A DNA stretch of 38,720 bases from an uncultured Clostridium sp. (GTDB lineage: Bacteria > Bacillota > Clostridia > Lachnospirales > Lachnospiraceae), in NCBI GenBank assembly GCA_900555045.1, contig USJW01000037.1, positions 1-38,720 of the forward strand. Reading direction: 5' to 3'. The notes below the pieces were generated by a model that saw nothing but the letters and a program-made list of their open reading frames with translations, searched no databases and was not told where the DNA came from. Shown in pieces: positions 8,007 to 16,946 of the stretch. The translations under genes and the position numbers were made by a program. How positions within the stretch are numbered: the stretch's first letter is position 1; each line of letters begins with the position of its first letter.

Positions 8007-10961
8007 TCAGTGGTAAAGCGTCTCCACCGTCTTAAACATACTCTCCTGGGAGCGGATCTGCTGCCCGTTTCCGATCACGCACAGGGCGCCGGTGTCCAAA
8101 ATCGCCTGCAGGATTCCGGCCAGAGCCCGGATGTCCTCCTGGGTTACGTCCAGGATCTCATCCCGCTCCCGCTGAAGCATGGCATCCGTCACGCCGGAAA
8201 GGTAGGCGGAGATGCTGCGGCTTCCACGGATCGATGGCGTCAGCGGCGCGTCTAGGTCGCTGATCGTGCCGATCACGTACTTGGTCATATCCCGCTCGTC
8301 GATGGTGAAGTTTCTTAAATACTCCGGTATTCCCTCGTACACCGTGTTGGTGGCGGATAAGTTGGGATCCCGGTAGGACACCAGATATCCCTCGCCGGAG
8401 CGGCCGAATCCGCTCATGCAGCCGTAAGCGCCGCCCTTCACCCGCAGGTTGGTCCAGAGATACTCGTAGTTCATGATTACCTTTAACACCTTTAAGGCGC
8501 CGGTGTAGGGATGTCCGGAGTCCGCGAAGGTGCCGCAGCGGGCCACATAGTTCACCTGGGAGGCGGTCATAAAACCCTCGTTGCGGTTTTCCAGCTTACA
8601 GGTAAAGGGATAGGTCTTTTGATCCCCCACCGGCAGGCTCTCCTTGAACGCGGCCAGGTGAGCGCCGAGAAGGCTGTAGCCCTCCTCGTCCGCGGTGTAG
8701 CCCACCAGCAGGTTGTCTGCGGTGAACAGGCGGCTGATGGTCTCCTGGAGCTTTCCGATCAGCTCCCTGCGGTACTCCGGATCGCTTCCATATCTCTTTG
8801 CGGTATTCTCCAGAAAATGATAATATCCAATTCCGCCAGTCACGTCGTTGTACGCGGAGGTGGGGGAGAAATAGGAGGTGGCTCTGGCCACGGCAGCCCC
8901 GTGGGAGCCGTCGTCCAGCCGCATCCGCGCCCTGGATTTGGTCTCGTCCAGAATCTCTCCCAGACGCTTCTCGTCGTCCAGCTTAGTCTTCGTCAGGATC
9001 TCCGTCACCGTGGAGAACACGAAATCCAGCTTCTCGTACAGCACCTTGGCGCTCACCACGAAGGCCCCGGTGAAGCGCTTCGGCTGCTCAAGGTCGATGA
9101 AGGAGGTCACGGAGAAGTCCATTCCGCCGCTGTTTAGATAGATCTCGCTGGTCAAATCGCCGTAGGTGTGAAGCTCCGTGTCCATATACCCGAGGACCGC
9201 CTTTAACAGTCCCACATAGGGCATATCCTCGGCCGGCACCCGGTCCGTGTTAAACAGGATCTTCAGATATCCGATGCCCGAGGTGAATAACTCCGTGTGG
9301 ATCACCGGAACGCCGGCCTCCTGCTTCACCGCGTAGCCGAGCGCGCTGCCCTTGCGGTCGATGTCCTCGCGCCCCAGCATCGGGATCTTTTCCAGATCCT
9401 CCTGGGAGGAGGGCTCCTCCTGGTACGCGCGCAGCTCCTTGGTCTCCCGCACCACCGCCTCGATGGCCTCCGGGCTCATGGCCGCCTTGCGCTTTGCAAG
9501 CCGCGCCGCCAGGGCTGCGTCCTCCTTCTCGGTCTTGTCCACCTCCGGGGTCACAAGGATCACCGCCTCGTGGGGATTGTCGAGCAGATATTCGCGGATC
9601 AGGCCCTCAAAATATCCCTCGTCCACCGCCCTCTTGAGGAAGTCGAAGGTCTCCTGGTACTCCAGATGCATGAGCGGGTCCCCGCCGTACAGCCAGCTGT
9701 CCATGCACCAGAGGCCGTACATCAGCCCCTTTGGCGCGGAGCCGTAGTCCGCCTCGCGGTAGCGGAACTCGTAGTAATTGAGTCCTGCAAGCAGGCTCTT
9801 GCGGTCGATTCCCTGGTCCGCCAGCTTGCGCAGCGTGCCCTTGACCGCGATCATGAACTCCGCCTTCTGCTCCCGGTCCGCGTTCTTGGCGATCACCGAG
9901 AAGTAGGGCTGCAAAATTCCGCTCTCATAGCCGCCGAGAATGTCCTCGCCCAGACCCGCGTCGATCAGCGCCTGCTTGAGCGGAGCGCCCGGCGCGGTGA
10001 TCAGCGCATATTCCAGAATCTGGAAGGCAACATAGAGTTTGGGATCCAGATCCGTGCCCACCACCGTGTTCACGGACAGGTAGCTCTTCCCCTCCGTCCC
10101 CTCCTCCGGGGTCACCGAGTAGGTGATCTCGCGCTCCACCGGGGCGTCAAACGGCTTCTGCATGGGGATGGAGGAGTCCACCGGGCAGTCCTTCCGGTCG
10201 TAGCCGCTCAGATACTGCTCATCCAGCCACCGCAGATTCTCCTCCATATCCATGTCGCCGTACAGATAAATGTAGCTGTTGGCCGGGTGGTAGTAGGTCT
10301 GGTGGAAGCGGATAAACTGCTCGTAGGTCAGATCCGGGATACAGGCCGGATCGCCTCCGGACTCGTTGGCGTAGCTGTTATCCGGGAACAGCACCGCCCG
10401 GGTGTAGCGGTCCAGCACGCTCTCCGGCGAGGAGAAGGCCCCCTTCATCTCGTTGTAGACCACGCCGTTGATGGTCAGGTCGTCCTCCGGGGACTCCATC
10501 TCATAGTGCCAGCCCTCCTGCAGGAAAATCTTGGGCTCCCGGTAAATCCTCGGGTGCAGCACGCCGTCCATGTATACGTCCATCAGGTTCCGGAAATCCT
10601 TGTCGTTGCAGCTGGCCACCGGGTAAACGGTCTTATCCGGATAAGTCATGGCGTTGAGGAACGTGTTTAGAGAGCCCTTCACCAGCTCCACAAAGGGGTC
10701 CTTCACCGGGAATTTCTCCGATCCCTCGAGCACGCTGTGCTCCAGGATGTGCGGAAGGCCTGTGCTGTCCTCCGGCGGCGTCCGAAAGCCGATGCAGAAC
10801 ACCTTGTTGTCGTCGTCATTTGCCATCAAAAATACCCTGGCGCCGCTCTTTACGTGCTCCAGGATCACTCCCTCCGAGTTCATCTCCTCGATATGCGTTT
10901 CCTTTATTACCCGGTACTGGGTAAGGTTTTTCAACTTCTCCAGATTGCTGCGATCAGACAT
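8007..10961 (-). CDS. M16C insulinase-family zinc metallopeptidase (PreP/Cym1-like)
   Basis: Large peptidase of 984 residues made of four M16 half-domains. The inverted zinc motif HILEH (His71, Glu74, His75) sits in the characteristic block HILEHSVLEGSEKFP, and a distal EMKGAFSSPE segment near residue 150 supplies the third ligand region. This is the arrangement of the presequence-protease group, which degrades unfolded peptides inside a closed chamber; no signal peptide is present, so it is probably cytoplasmic. I choose MSDRS at 10961 as start because GGAGAGA lies nine bases upstream; an earlier in-frame ATG (10979) has no usable ribosome site, and the frame stays open to 11000. It is the first gene of the era-recO group. 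The physiological substrate is unknown. Confidence 0.92.
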   Translation of the reverse strand: MSDRSNLEKLKNLTQYRVIKETHIEEMNSEGVILEHVKSGARVFLMANDDDNKVFCIGFRTPPEDSTGLPHILEHSVLEGSEKFPVKDPFVELVKGSLNTFLNAMTYPDKTVYPVASCNDKDFRNLMDVYMDGVLHPRIYREPKIFLQEGWHYEMESPEDDLTINGVVYNEMKGAFSSPESVLDRYTRAVLFPDNSYANESGGDPACIPDLTYEQFIRFHQTYYHPANSYIYLYGDMDMEENLRWLDEQYLSGYDRKDCPVDSSIPMQKPFDAPVEREITYSVTPEEGTEGKSYLSVNTVVGTDLDPKLYVAFQILEYALITAPGAPLKQALIDAGLGEDILGGYESGILQPYFSVIAKNADREQKAEFMIAVKGTLRKLADQGIDRKSLLAGLNYYEFRYREADYGSAPKGLMYGLWCMDSWLYGGDPLMHLEYQETFDFLKRAVDEGYFEGLIREYLLDNPHEAVILVTPEVDKTEKEDAALAARLAKRKAAMSPEAIEAVVRETKELRAYQEEPSSQEDLEKIPMLGREDIDRKGSALGYAVKQEAGVPVIHTELFTSGIGYLKILFNTDRVPAEDMPYVGLLKAVLGYMDTELHTYGDLTSEIYLNSGGMDFSVTSFIDLEQPKRFTGAFVVSAKVLYEKLDFVFSTVTEILTKTKLDDEKRLGEILDETKSRARMRLDDGSHGAAVARATSYFSPTSAYNDVTGGIGYYHFLENTAKRYGSDPEYRRELIGKLQETISRLFTADNLLVGYTADEEGYSLLGAHLAAFKESLPVGDQKTYPFTCKLENRNEGFMTASQVNYVARCGTFADSGHPYTGALKVLKVIMNYEYLWTNLRVKGGAYGCMSGFGRSGEGYLVSYRDPNLSATNTVYEGIPEYLRNFTIDERDMTKYVIGTISDLDAPLTPSIRGSRSISAYLSGVTDAMLQRERDEILDVTQEDIRALAGILQAILDTGALCVIGNGQQIRSQESMFKTVETLYH

Positions 10962-11079
10962 ATCCACAATTCTCTCCATTCTCTTATACTCTGTCCACAA
11001 TGCGCGGATTCTTCTTCCACCGGGCCGCGCAGTCCCGCATCCTTAGTAATCCAACCTTTTCTGCAAAATATACACCCAT

Positions 11080-11907
11080 TTACATATTTCCCACGAGCCG
11101 GTCCTTAAGGATGGACGCACACTCCCGGACACACAGGTGCACAAACAGGACCGGATCCGACTCGGCGGCGATGCCGGAGACATTCTCGATCCCCCATTTT
11201 TTTGCAGTGAGCCTGGCGCGGAACACGTGATAATTGCTGGTGAGCACGCCGATCTCCGTCGGTTTATCCGGCGCAAGCGCCTGCGCGCCGGGGCCGATGG
11301 GCGGATAGAACGCCTCCTTCTCCCGCTTGCGCTTTAAGCGGTCCTGCTCGATGAGAACCCGGCTGAAGGCCACGTTCTCCACCGTGCTGGCGGAGCGCTC
11401 CTCCAGCAGCAGCTGTTCGGGCTTTACGCCGTTGTACACCAGGTAGCGGTACATGACCATGGCCTCGCTCTCCGTCTTTCCCGGCTCACGCCCGCCGGAC
11501 AGCACCAGAATCGTGTCCGGGTTCGCCTCCACGTACTCGATGGCCTTATCCAGCCTGCGCTTCAGGGAGCTGCTGGGCGTGTGCTCCTTCATCTGGGCCC
11601 CCAGCACGATCACGTAGTCCAGCCCCCGCGGGGCGGTTCCGGCCACGCCGGAGAACACCATGATGCAGACCGACGCGAAGATCACAAGCCCTGCGATGCA
11701 GGTGGTCACAACCGACACCGGCACCCACCGTGGGATCCGTTCCCGGTTGCGTCTGTAATACCACTTCCCGTACACAAGAAACAGGCACAGCGCGGTGAAA
11801 AACAGCCATATAAAGGCAAACGAGGTTCCGATCCCCGCGTAGAGAACGATCACGATAAAATATGCGGCGCACAGCGCCGCCAGTGCGATCAAGATGCCAT
11901 CGATCAT
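11080..11907 (-). CDS. YdcF/SanA-family membrane protein (DUF218)
   Basis: A 275-residue protein with two or three N-terminal membrane helices (residues about 3-75) and a DUF218 domain behind them: DYVIVLGAQ, a conserved LVLSGGREPGKTESEAM block, STVENVAFS, and TSNYHVFRA. The fold binds nucleotide-like ligands, and relatives (SanA, ElyC) affect envelope integrity and vancomycin or detergent sensitivity. Exact activity is unknown. The start at 11907 follows AGGAGG by ten bases; the frame continues open upstream but lacks a better start. It has its own promoter at 11934-11962 and is separated from trhP by a long hairpin. Confidence 0.88.
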   Translation of the reverse strand: MIDGILIALAALCAAYFIVIVLYAGIGTSFAFIWLFFTALCLFLVYGKWYYRRNRERIPRWVPVSVVTTCIAGLVIFASVCIMVFSGVAGTAPRGLDYVIVLGAQMKEHTPSSSLKRRLDKAIEYVEANPDTILVLSGGREPGKTESEAMVMYRYLVYNGVKPEQLLLEERSASTVENVAFSRVLIEQDRLKRKREKEAFYPPIGPGAQALAPDKPTEIGVLTSNYHVFRARLTAKKWGIENVSGIAAESDPVLFVHLCVRECASILKDRLVGNM

Positions 11908-11933
11908 ATTCACCAATCCTCCTGTTACCTGAT

Positions 11934-11962
11934 ACTTTACACTATTCGGGCAGACTTGGCAA
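11934..11962 (-). promoter_or_regulatory. Promoter of the YdcF-family gene
   Basis: Minus-strand -35 TTGCCA (11962-11957), 17-base spacer, -10 TAAAGT (11939-11934). The leader is about 20 bases and ends in the AGGAGG ribosome site. Confidence 0.65.
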
Positions 11963-11980
11963 TAGTTTGCGCTCCCTGAG

Positions 11981-12028
11981 GGCAGCAAAAGCAGCGCCGG
12001 CTTCCGGCCGAACGCTGCTTTTGCTGCC
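11981..12028. terminator. Long hairpin after trhP, probable terminator
   Basis: Arms of 16 bases pair perfectly: GGCAGCAAAAGCAGCG (11981-11996) with CGCTGCTTTTGCTGCC (12013-12028), plus an inner CCGG/CCGG pairing. It starts 12 bases after the trhP stop. The T-tract lies inside the outer arm instead of after it, so the working terminator may be the inner GCAGCG stem followed by TTTT. Confidence 0.6.
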
Positions 12029-12040
12029 TCTGGCGGCGTC

Positions 12041-13276
12041 CTAGGATTCCTCCCGCCTGCGCAGAATATCATAAGGCTCAAGCTCTGCCTGGCCCTCAAA
12101 TCCAATCCACAAAACCTGCTTGGAGTGCGGGGCGCTCTCCTGCTTTTCCCCCTCCTCGTTGCAGATCTCCCGTACCGTCACCTCCAGATTGCGCCCGTCG
12201 GGCTTCATGATCTCAATGGTCTCGCCCACGGAGAACTTGTTCTTCTGGTGGATTCTCCCCCGGCCCAGGGCGTCAGTCTCCTCCACGGTCCCTAAGTACG
12301 TGTAATTCTTGATGTACGTGCTGTTGTCGTAGATCTGCGAGTCCGCTCCCGGCTTTCCAAAGTAAAAGCCCGTGGTGTAGGCGCGGAAGGTGCACTTTCC
12401 GATCTCTTCCTTATACCACTCCATGTTTCTGCGGTAAAGCTCCGGATCCCGCTTATAGTCGTCGATGGCCTTCCGGTAGGTGCGGGTGACCGTGGCCACG
12501 TACAGCGCCGTCTTCATGCGGCCCTCGATCTTGAAGCTGTCGATGCCCGCCTCCAGCATCTCCGGGATGTGCTCGATCATGCACAGGTCGCCGGAGTTGA
12601 AGATAAAGGTTCCCCGCTCATTCTCATAGACCGGCATGTACTCGCCGGGCCTGGTCTCCTCCACCACCGCGTACTTCCAACGGCAGGGGTGGGTGCAGGC
12701 GCCCTGGTTGGCGTCCCGGCCGGTAAAATAATTGCTGAGCAGGCAGCGGCCGGAGTAGGAGATGCACATGGCTCCGTGGATGAAGCTCTCGATCTCCATA
12801 TCCTCGGGGATCCGGCTGCGGATCTCCTTTATCTCCTCCAGGGAAAGCTCTCTGGCGGAGACCACGCGCTTTGCGCCCAACTCATGCCAGAACAGGTAGG
12901 TGCCGTAGTTGGTGTTGTTGGCCTGGGTGCTGATGTGGATCTCCATATCCGGCAAAATCCGCTTCGCAATGGCGAATACTCCGGGATCGGATATGATCAG
13001 CGCGTCGGGCCCGATCTCCTTTAGCTCCTCAAAGTACGCCTCCACGCCGGGAAGGTCGTCGTTGTGCGCCAGGATGTTGGCCGTCACGTACACCTTCACG
13101 CCCCGCTCGTGGGCGAAGCGGATGCCCTCCGCCATCTCCTGGTTAGAAAAATTATGGGCCTTGGCCCGAAGGCCGAAGGCCTCACCTCCGATATAGACAG
13201 CGTCTGCGCCGTAGACCACAGCGGTCTTCAGCACATCCAGGCTGCCCGCCGGAATCAACAGTTCCGTCTCTCTCAT
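12041..13276 (-). CDS. trhP: tRNA 5-hydroxyuridine synthesis protein, U32 peptidase family (TrhP type)
   Basis: A 411-residue U32 family protein. The family's iron-sulphur cysteines are visible in the block HGAMCISYSGRCLLSNYF...GACTHPCRW, and the PAGSLDVLKTAV...GADAVYIGG N-terminus is typical. In Bacillus and E. coli, TrhP homologues (YrrN/YrrO, YegQ) make 5-hydroxyuridine at position 34 of tRNAs using prephenate. The assignment to TrhP and not another U32 subgroup rests on the gene directly upstream, trmR, which methylates that product. The start at 13276 is chosen for GGAG with six bases of spacing; an upstream ATG at 13288 is possible. B. subtilis has two adjacent copies; only one is present here. 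Confidence 0.85.
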   Translation of the reverse strand: MRETELLIPAGSLDVLKTAVVYGADAVYIGGEAFGLRAKAHNFSNQEMAEGIRFAHERGVKVYVTANILAHNDDLPGVEAYFEELKEIGPDALIISDPGVFAIAKRILPDMEIHISTQANNTNYGTYLFWHELGAKRVVSARELSLEEIKEIRSRIPEDMEIESFIHGAMCISYSGRCLLSNYFTGRDANQGACTHPCRWKYAVVEETRPGEYMPVYENERGTFIFNSGDLCMIEHIPEMLEAGIDSFKIEGRMKTALYVATVTRTYRKAIDDYKRDPELYRRNMEWYKEEIGKCTFRAYTTGFYFGKPGADSQIYDNSTYIKNYTYLGTVEETDALGRGRIHQKNKFSVGETIEIMKPDGRNLEVTVREICNEEGEKQESAPHSKQVLWIGFEGQAELEPYDILRRREES

Positions 13277-13292
13277 TCTGATCTCCATTCTG

Positions 13293-13937
13293 TCAAACGC
13301 GCACGCTGATGGCCACCCCGTCCCCAACGGGCAGGATGGAGGTCTCCAGCGCACGGTTGTGCTTCAACTCATAAAGATATTCCCGCATCCGGCTGTGGAT
13401 CGTGCGGTTTCTGCGGTCCACGGCAAAGCGTGACTGGACGATGTCCCCGTCCTGCAGCACATTGTCCGACACCAGCATCGCCCCCACGGGCATGAGCTCC
13501 ATGATCTTCGGAAGCCAGGCCAGGTACTGTCCCTTGGCCGCGTCCATGAACACGAAGTCGAACGTCTCTCCCCGCAGGCGGTCCAGTATCTCGCCCGCGT
13601 CGCCCTCCAAGAGGGTAATCCGCTCCTCCTCGCCGGCCAGGCGGAAGTTCTCCTTAGCCACAGGAATCCGTTTTTCGTACTTCTCCACTGTGGTGATGTG
13701 GCAATTCTCGGGCATCACCCGGGCCATCAGAAGCGCCGAGTACCCGACGGCCGTCCCGATCTCCAGGATGGCCTTGGGCCGCTTGGCCGCCACCAGCGTC
13801 TTAATAAGCGCCGCCGTCTCCCGGCGGATGATGGGAACCCGCGCGGCCAGGGCATCCTGCTCGATTCGGTCGCACAGTTCGCCCTGGCCGGACTCCAGTG
13901 ATAAAATATAGTCGGTAATTCTGCGGTCTGCGATCAT
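13293..13937 (-). CDS. trmR: SAM-dependent O-methyltransferase, tRNA 5-hydroxyuridine methyltransferase type
   Basis: A 214-residue class I methyltransferase of the catechol/caffeoyl-CoA O-methyltransferase fold. The SAM loop LEIGTAVGYS, the acidic EK residue after it, and metal-site residues in FMDAAKGQY and SDNVL are all visible. YrrM/TrmR of B. subtilis, with the same neighbours, converts ho5U34 to mo5U34 in tRNA. The start codon overlaps the stop of the MltG-like gene (ATGA, 13937-13934), and trhP starts 16 bases after its end, so the hydroxylation and methylation steps are produced together. The name relies on this synteny plus fold. Confidence 0.85.
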   Translation of the reverse strand: MIADRRITDYILSLESGQGELCDRIEQDALAARVPIIRRETAALIKTLVAAKRPKAILEIGTAVGYSALLMARVMPENCHITTVEKYEKRIPVAKENFRLAGEEERITLLEGDAGEILDRLRGETFDFVFMDAAKGQYLAWLPKIMELMPVGAMLVSDNVLQDGDIVQSRFAVDRRNRTIHSRMREYLYELKHNRALETSILPVGDGVAISVRV

Positions 13938-14767
13938 CGGTTCGCTCCCTCCCCAATGTCCTGAATCCAGCCGCCGTCGCCCTCGCCCTCATCCAGGTAG
14001 TCCTCCGGGTTCTCCCCGGAAGCGCCGTCCTGAACGGGCTGGCCGTCCGCATCCGTGAGCGGCGCGCCGCTCTCAGGGATCTGGCTTTCTGGGTTCGCGG
14101 ACTGGCTGGCGCCGTCGCCGGCCGTCGAGGCCTGGCCGCTTCCCGTGCCGCCCGCCGCTTCCTGGCCGCCGTCCGCCGCCCGACCGCTTACTGCGCCGTC
14201 CGCTGCCGTCTGGCCGCCCCCCGCTGCCGTCTGCCCACCGCTTGCGTCCGCGTTCGCCTTCTGCGCCCCCGCGCTTGCGGGGGCCGCGGTATCGGCTGCA
14301 GTATCGGCCGCTTTCTTCTCCGCAGTGTCATCCGTCGTCTTAAGCCGGGCGGTTCCTTTCTCGTCCTCCTTCTCCTTCTCTTTCTCCTTCTCCGGCTTCA
14401 CGTTCAAAGCCTGGAGAATCTCCTTGGAGGTCATGGAGGTGTTTAAGTTGTACACGCCCGGGTAAATCGTGTCGTAGTCGTAAAACTTGCTCTGGAAGAT
14501 GAACGCAACCTCACTGCCGATCAGGCCGTCGTCCGCCAGAAGCCTGGCGGCCTCGTTGACGGAGGTGTCCGGCTCGATGGCGATGGTCTTGTCCCTGCCG
14601 GGGGCCTCCTCCACCGACTCCGCGAAAAAGATCTCGTGCCCGAAGGCGTAGCCCTTGGTCACGGCCTCGTACAGCAGCAGAATGATCAGTGCATAGACGA
14701 TGAGCTTCACCGATATGCGGATGATCGCAGTGGTTATTCGGTTGATCTCTCTGGTCGCATTGCTCAT
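13934..14767 (-). CDS. MltG-like membrane protein lacking the transglycosylase domain
   Basis: A 277-residue protein. Residues about 17-40 form one membrane helix, and residues about 60-125 resemble the LysM-like subdomain of MltG/YceG (SVNEAARLLADDGLI, then YPGVYNLNTSMTSKEIL). In true MltG a catalytic YceG domain with an essential glutamate follows; here it is missing. In its place is a Lys/Glu stretch (about 124-137) and a long Ala/Gly/Thr-rich, then acidic tail, presumably disordered and outside the cell. It occupies the exact position of mltG (yrrL) between the DUF1292 gene and trmR, apart from the inserted RNase J gene. Start ATG 14767 has AGGAGGA upstream. It may be a scaffold or wall-sensing remnant and is unlikely to cut glycan. 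Confidence 0.8.
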   Translation of the reverse strand: MSNATREINRITTAIIRISVKLIVYALIILLLYEAVTKGYAFGHEIFFAESVEEAPGRDKTIAIEPDTSVNEAARLLADDGLIGSEVAFIFQSKFYDYDTIYPGVYNLNTSMTSKEILQALNVKPEKEKEKEKEDEKGTARLKTTDDTAEKKAADTAADTAAPASAGAQKANADASGGQTAAGGGQTAADGAVSGRAADGGQEAAGGTGSGQASTAGDGASQSANPESQIPESGAPLTDADGQPVQDGASGENPEDYLDEGEGDGGWIQDIGEGANR

Positions 14768-14801
14768 GGCCGACTCCTCCTGTCCTCTCCCTATATCGCG
14801 C

Positions 14802-16904
14802 TTAGACCTCCATGATGATCGGAAGGATCATGGGGCTGCGCTTCATGCGCTTCCACAGGAAATCGCTCAAACTGTCCTTAATCACGTTCTTGATCTTGCC
14901 CCAGTCGCTCATGCGGCGGTTCAGGCAATCGTCCACCGCGTCCACCACAACGGCGTGGGCCTCCTCCAGAAGGTCCTCGGACTCCCGCACGTACACGAAG
15001 CCGCGGGATACGATGTCCGGCCCCGCGAGGAGCTGATTGCTGTGCTTCTCCAGCGTCAGCACCACCACGATGATACCGTTCTGGGCCAGGTTCTGGCGGT
15101 CGCGCAGCACGATGTTGCCCACGTCGCCGACGCCCAGGCCGTCAACAAATATGCCGCCGCAGGGAACATGGTCGATGACCTCGAAGCTGTCCTCGGAGAT
15201 GGCGAGCACGTCGCCGGAGTTGATTAACACCGTGTTCTCCTTGGGAATTCCCATAAACTGGGCCAGCTCCTGCTGGGCCATGCGGTGGCGGTACTCGCCA
15301 TGGATCGGGATCGCGTATTTCGGGTGCACCAGGGAGTAGATCAGCTTTAAATCCTCCTGGCAGGCATGTCCGGATACGTGGGTGTCCTGGCAGATGACCT
15401 CGGCGCCCTGCATGGACAGCTCGTTGATCACGTTGGCCACGGCCTTCTCGTTGCCGGGGATCGGCGTGGAGCTCAAAATAACCACGTCCGTCGGCATGAT
15501 GGTCACCTTCTTGTGGAGGGAGGCCGCCATGCGGGACAGGGCCGCCATGGACTCGCCCTGGCTGCCGGTGGTGATTAGTACGGTGGACTCCGGCGGGTAA
15601 TTCTTAAGCTGCTCGATGTCGATCAGCGTCCCCTCCGGCACATTGATGTAGCCCAGCTCGCTGGCGATCTCCATCACGTTCACCATGCTGCGGCCTTCCA
15701 CGACCACCTTGCGCCCGTACTTGTAGGCGGTGTTCACGATCTGCTGCACGCGGTCCACGTTGGAGGCGAAGGTCGCCACGATGATCCGCTTGTTTGCGTG
15801 CTCCGCGAAGATCGCGTCAAAGGTCTTGCCCACCGTGCGCTCGGACATGGTAAATCCGGGGCGGATGGCGTTGGTACTGTCGGCCAGCAGGGCTAAAACG
15901 CCCTTCTTGCCCAGCTCCGCAAAGCGCTGTAAGTCGATGGGATCGCCGAACACCGGGGTGTAGTCGATCTTGAAGTCGCCGGTGTGCAGCACGATTCCAA
16001 CCGGGGAGAAGATCGCCAGGGCCGCTGCGTCCTGGATGCTGTGGTTGGTCTTGATGAACTCCACGCGGAAGCATCCCAGATTCACGGACTGGCCGTGCTT
16101 CATCACCTTGCGCTTGGTGTTGCGCATCATGTTGCGCTCTTTTAACTTGTGCTCGATCAGCGCGATGGTCAGCTTTGTGCCGTAGACCGGAACGTTGATC
16201 TGCTCCAATATATAGGGAAGGGCTCCGATGTGGTCCTCATGTCCGTGAGTGATCACAAATCCCTTTACTTTGTCGATGTTGTTCTTTAAATAGGTCACGT
16301 CCGGGATCACCAGGTCGATGCCTAACATGTCGTCGCCGGGGAATGCGAGTCCGCAGTCCACGATGATGATGCTGTCATCGTACTCGAAGGCGGTGATGTT
16401 CATTCCGATCTGCTCTAAGCCGCCCAGGGGAATGATCTTTAATTTGCCCTTGCCGTCGCCCTTCGCGGTCCTTGCAGCCTTGGCGGGACGGTTGTTCTGC
16501 GCCTTGGGCGCGGGTCTCGTCTCCTTCGGGGCATCCTTTCTCGCGGTGGTCTCCTTCTTGGTCTCGGCCGCCTGCTTTCTGGCGCCGCCGTTCTTTCTGC
16601 CCTCCGCAGACTTCTTGGCCTCGGGCGTCTGATTCTTGCCCTCAGCCGTCTGCTTCTTCTCAGAGGACTGCTTCTTCGGCTCGGCCGCCTGCTTCTTGGC
16701 CTCAGCCGCCGGTTCGCCGGTCTTTGCCTGGCCGTCGCGGGCCTTGGCGCGGGACGCAGATGAGGGCTTGCGTCTGCGGCGCGGTGCGCTGGGGGCGCTG
16801 CCCTCCGCCGCGCGCTTTTCTGTGTCAGCGGTCTGCTCGGCTGCCTGCACTGCGGGCTGCGCGTTCTCTTTCACCTCTGGTGTGTTCTGATTTTCTAATT
16901 CCAA
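14802..16904 (-). CDS. rnj: Ribonuclease J with long basic N-terminal extension
   Basis: A 700-residue metallo-beta-lactamase/beta-CASP RNase, with 5'-3' exo- and endonuclease activity in mRNA decay and rRNA maturation. The core begins near residue 154 (KLKIIPLGGLEQIGMN), and the zinc motif HGHEDH lies at 220-225. The further motifs HTGDFKID, the beta-CASP region with TGSQGE, and SGHA are present, as is the C-terminal domain. The first ~150 residues are low-complexity, rich in Lys, Ala, Glu, Gln and Arg (a PRRRRK patch at 41-46), probably disordered and RNA-binding. The start codon is TTG at 16904, supported by GGAGGA six bases upstream. It sits between the DUF1292 gene and the MltG-like gene, in an operon with both. 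Confidence 0.95.
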   Translation of the reverse strand: MELENQNTPEVKENAQPAVQAAEQTADTEKRAAEGSAPSAPRRRRKPSSASRAKARDGQAKTGEPAAEAKKQAAEPKKQSSEKKQTAEGKNQTPEAKKSAEGRKNGGARKQAAETKKETTARKDAPKETRPAPKAQNNRPAKAARTAKGDGKGKLKIIPLGGLEQIGMNITAFEYDDSIIIVDCGLAFPGDDMLGIDLVIPDVTYLKNNIDKVKGFVITHGHEDHIGALPYILEQINVPVYGTKLTIALIEHKLKERNMMRNTKRKVMKHGQSVNLGCFRVEFIKTNHSIQDAAALAIFSPVGIVLHTGDFKIDYTPVFGDPIDLQRFAELGKKGVLALLADSTNAIRPGFTMSERTVGKTFDAIFAEHANKRIIVATFASNVDRVQQIVNTAYKYGRKVVVEGRSMVNVMEIASELGYINVPEGTLIDIEQLKNYPPESTVLITTGSQGESMAALSRMAASLHKKVTIMPTDVVILSSTPIPGNEKAVANVINELSMQGAEVICQDTHVSGHACQEDLKLIYSLVHPKYAIPIHGEYRHRMAQQELAQFMGIPKENTVLINSGDVLAISEDSFEVIDHVPCGGIFVDGLGVGDVGNIVLRDRQNLAQNGIIVVVLTLEKHSNQLLAGPDIVSRGFVYVRESEDLLEEAHAVVVDAVDDCLNRRMSDWGKIKNVIKDSLSDFLWKRMKRSPMILPIIMEV

Positions 16905-16946
16905 ATTGATTCCTCCATTTCATTGATTGCCGTGTTGACCCGAAAC

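Noticed and set aside
9297..10670. Plus-strand open frame of 457 codons inside the M16 peptidase
   Set aside because: Mirror frame of a clear zinc peptidase gene; His/Val/Leu-rich translation with no motif, no promoter or ribosome site.
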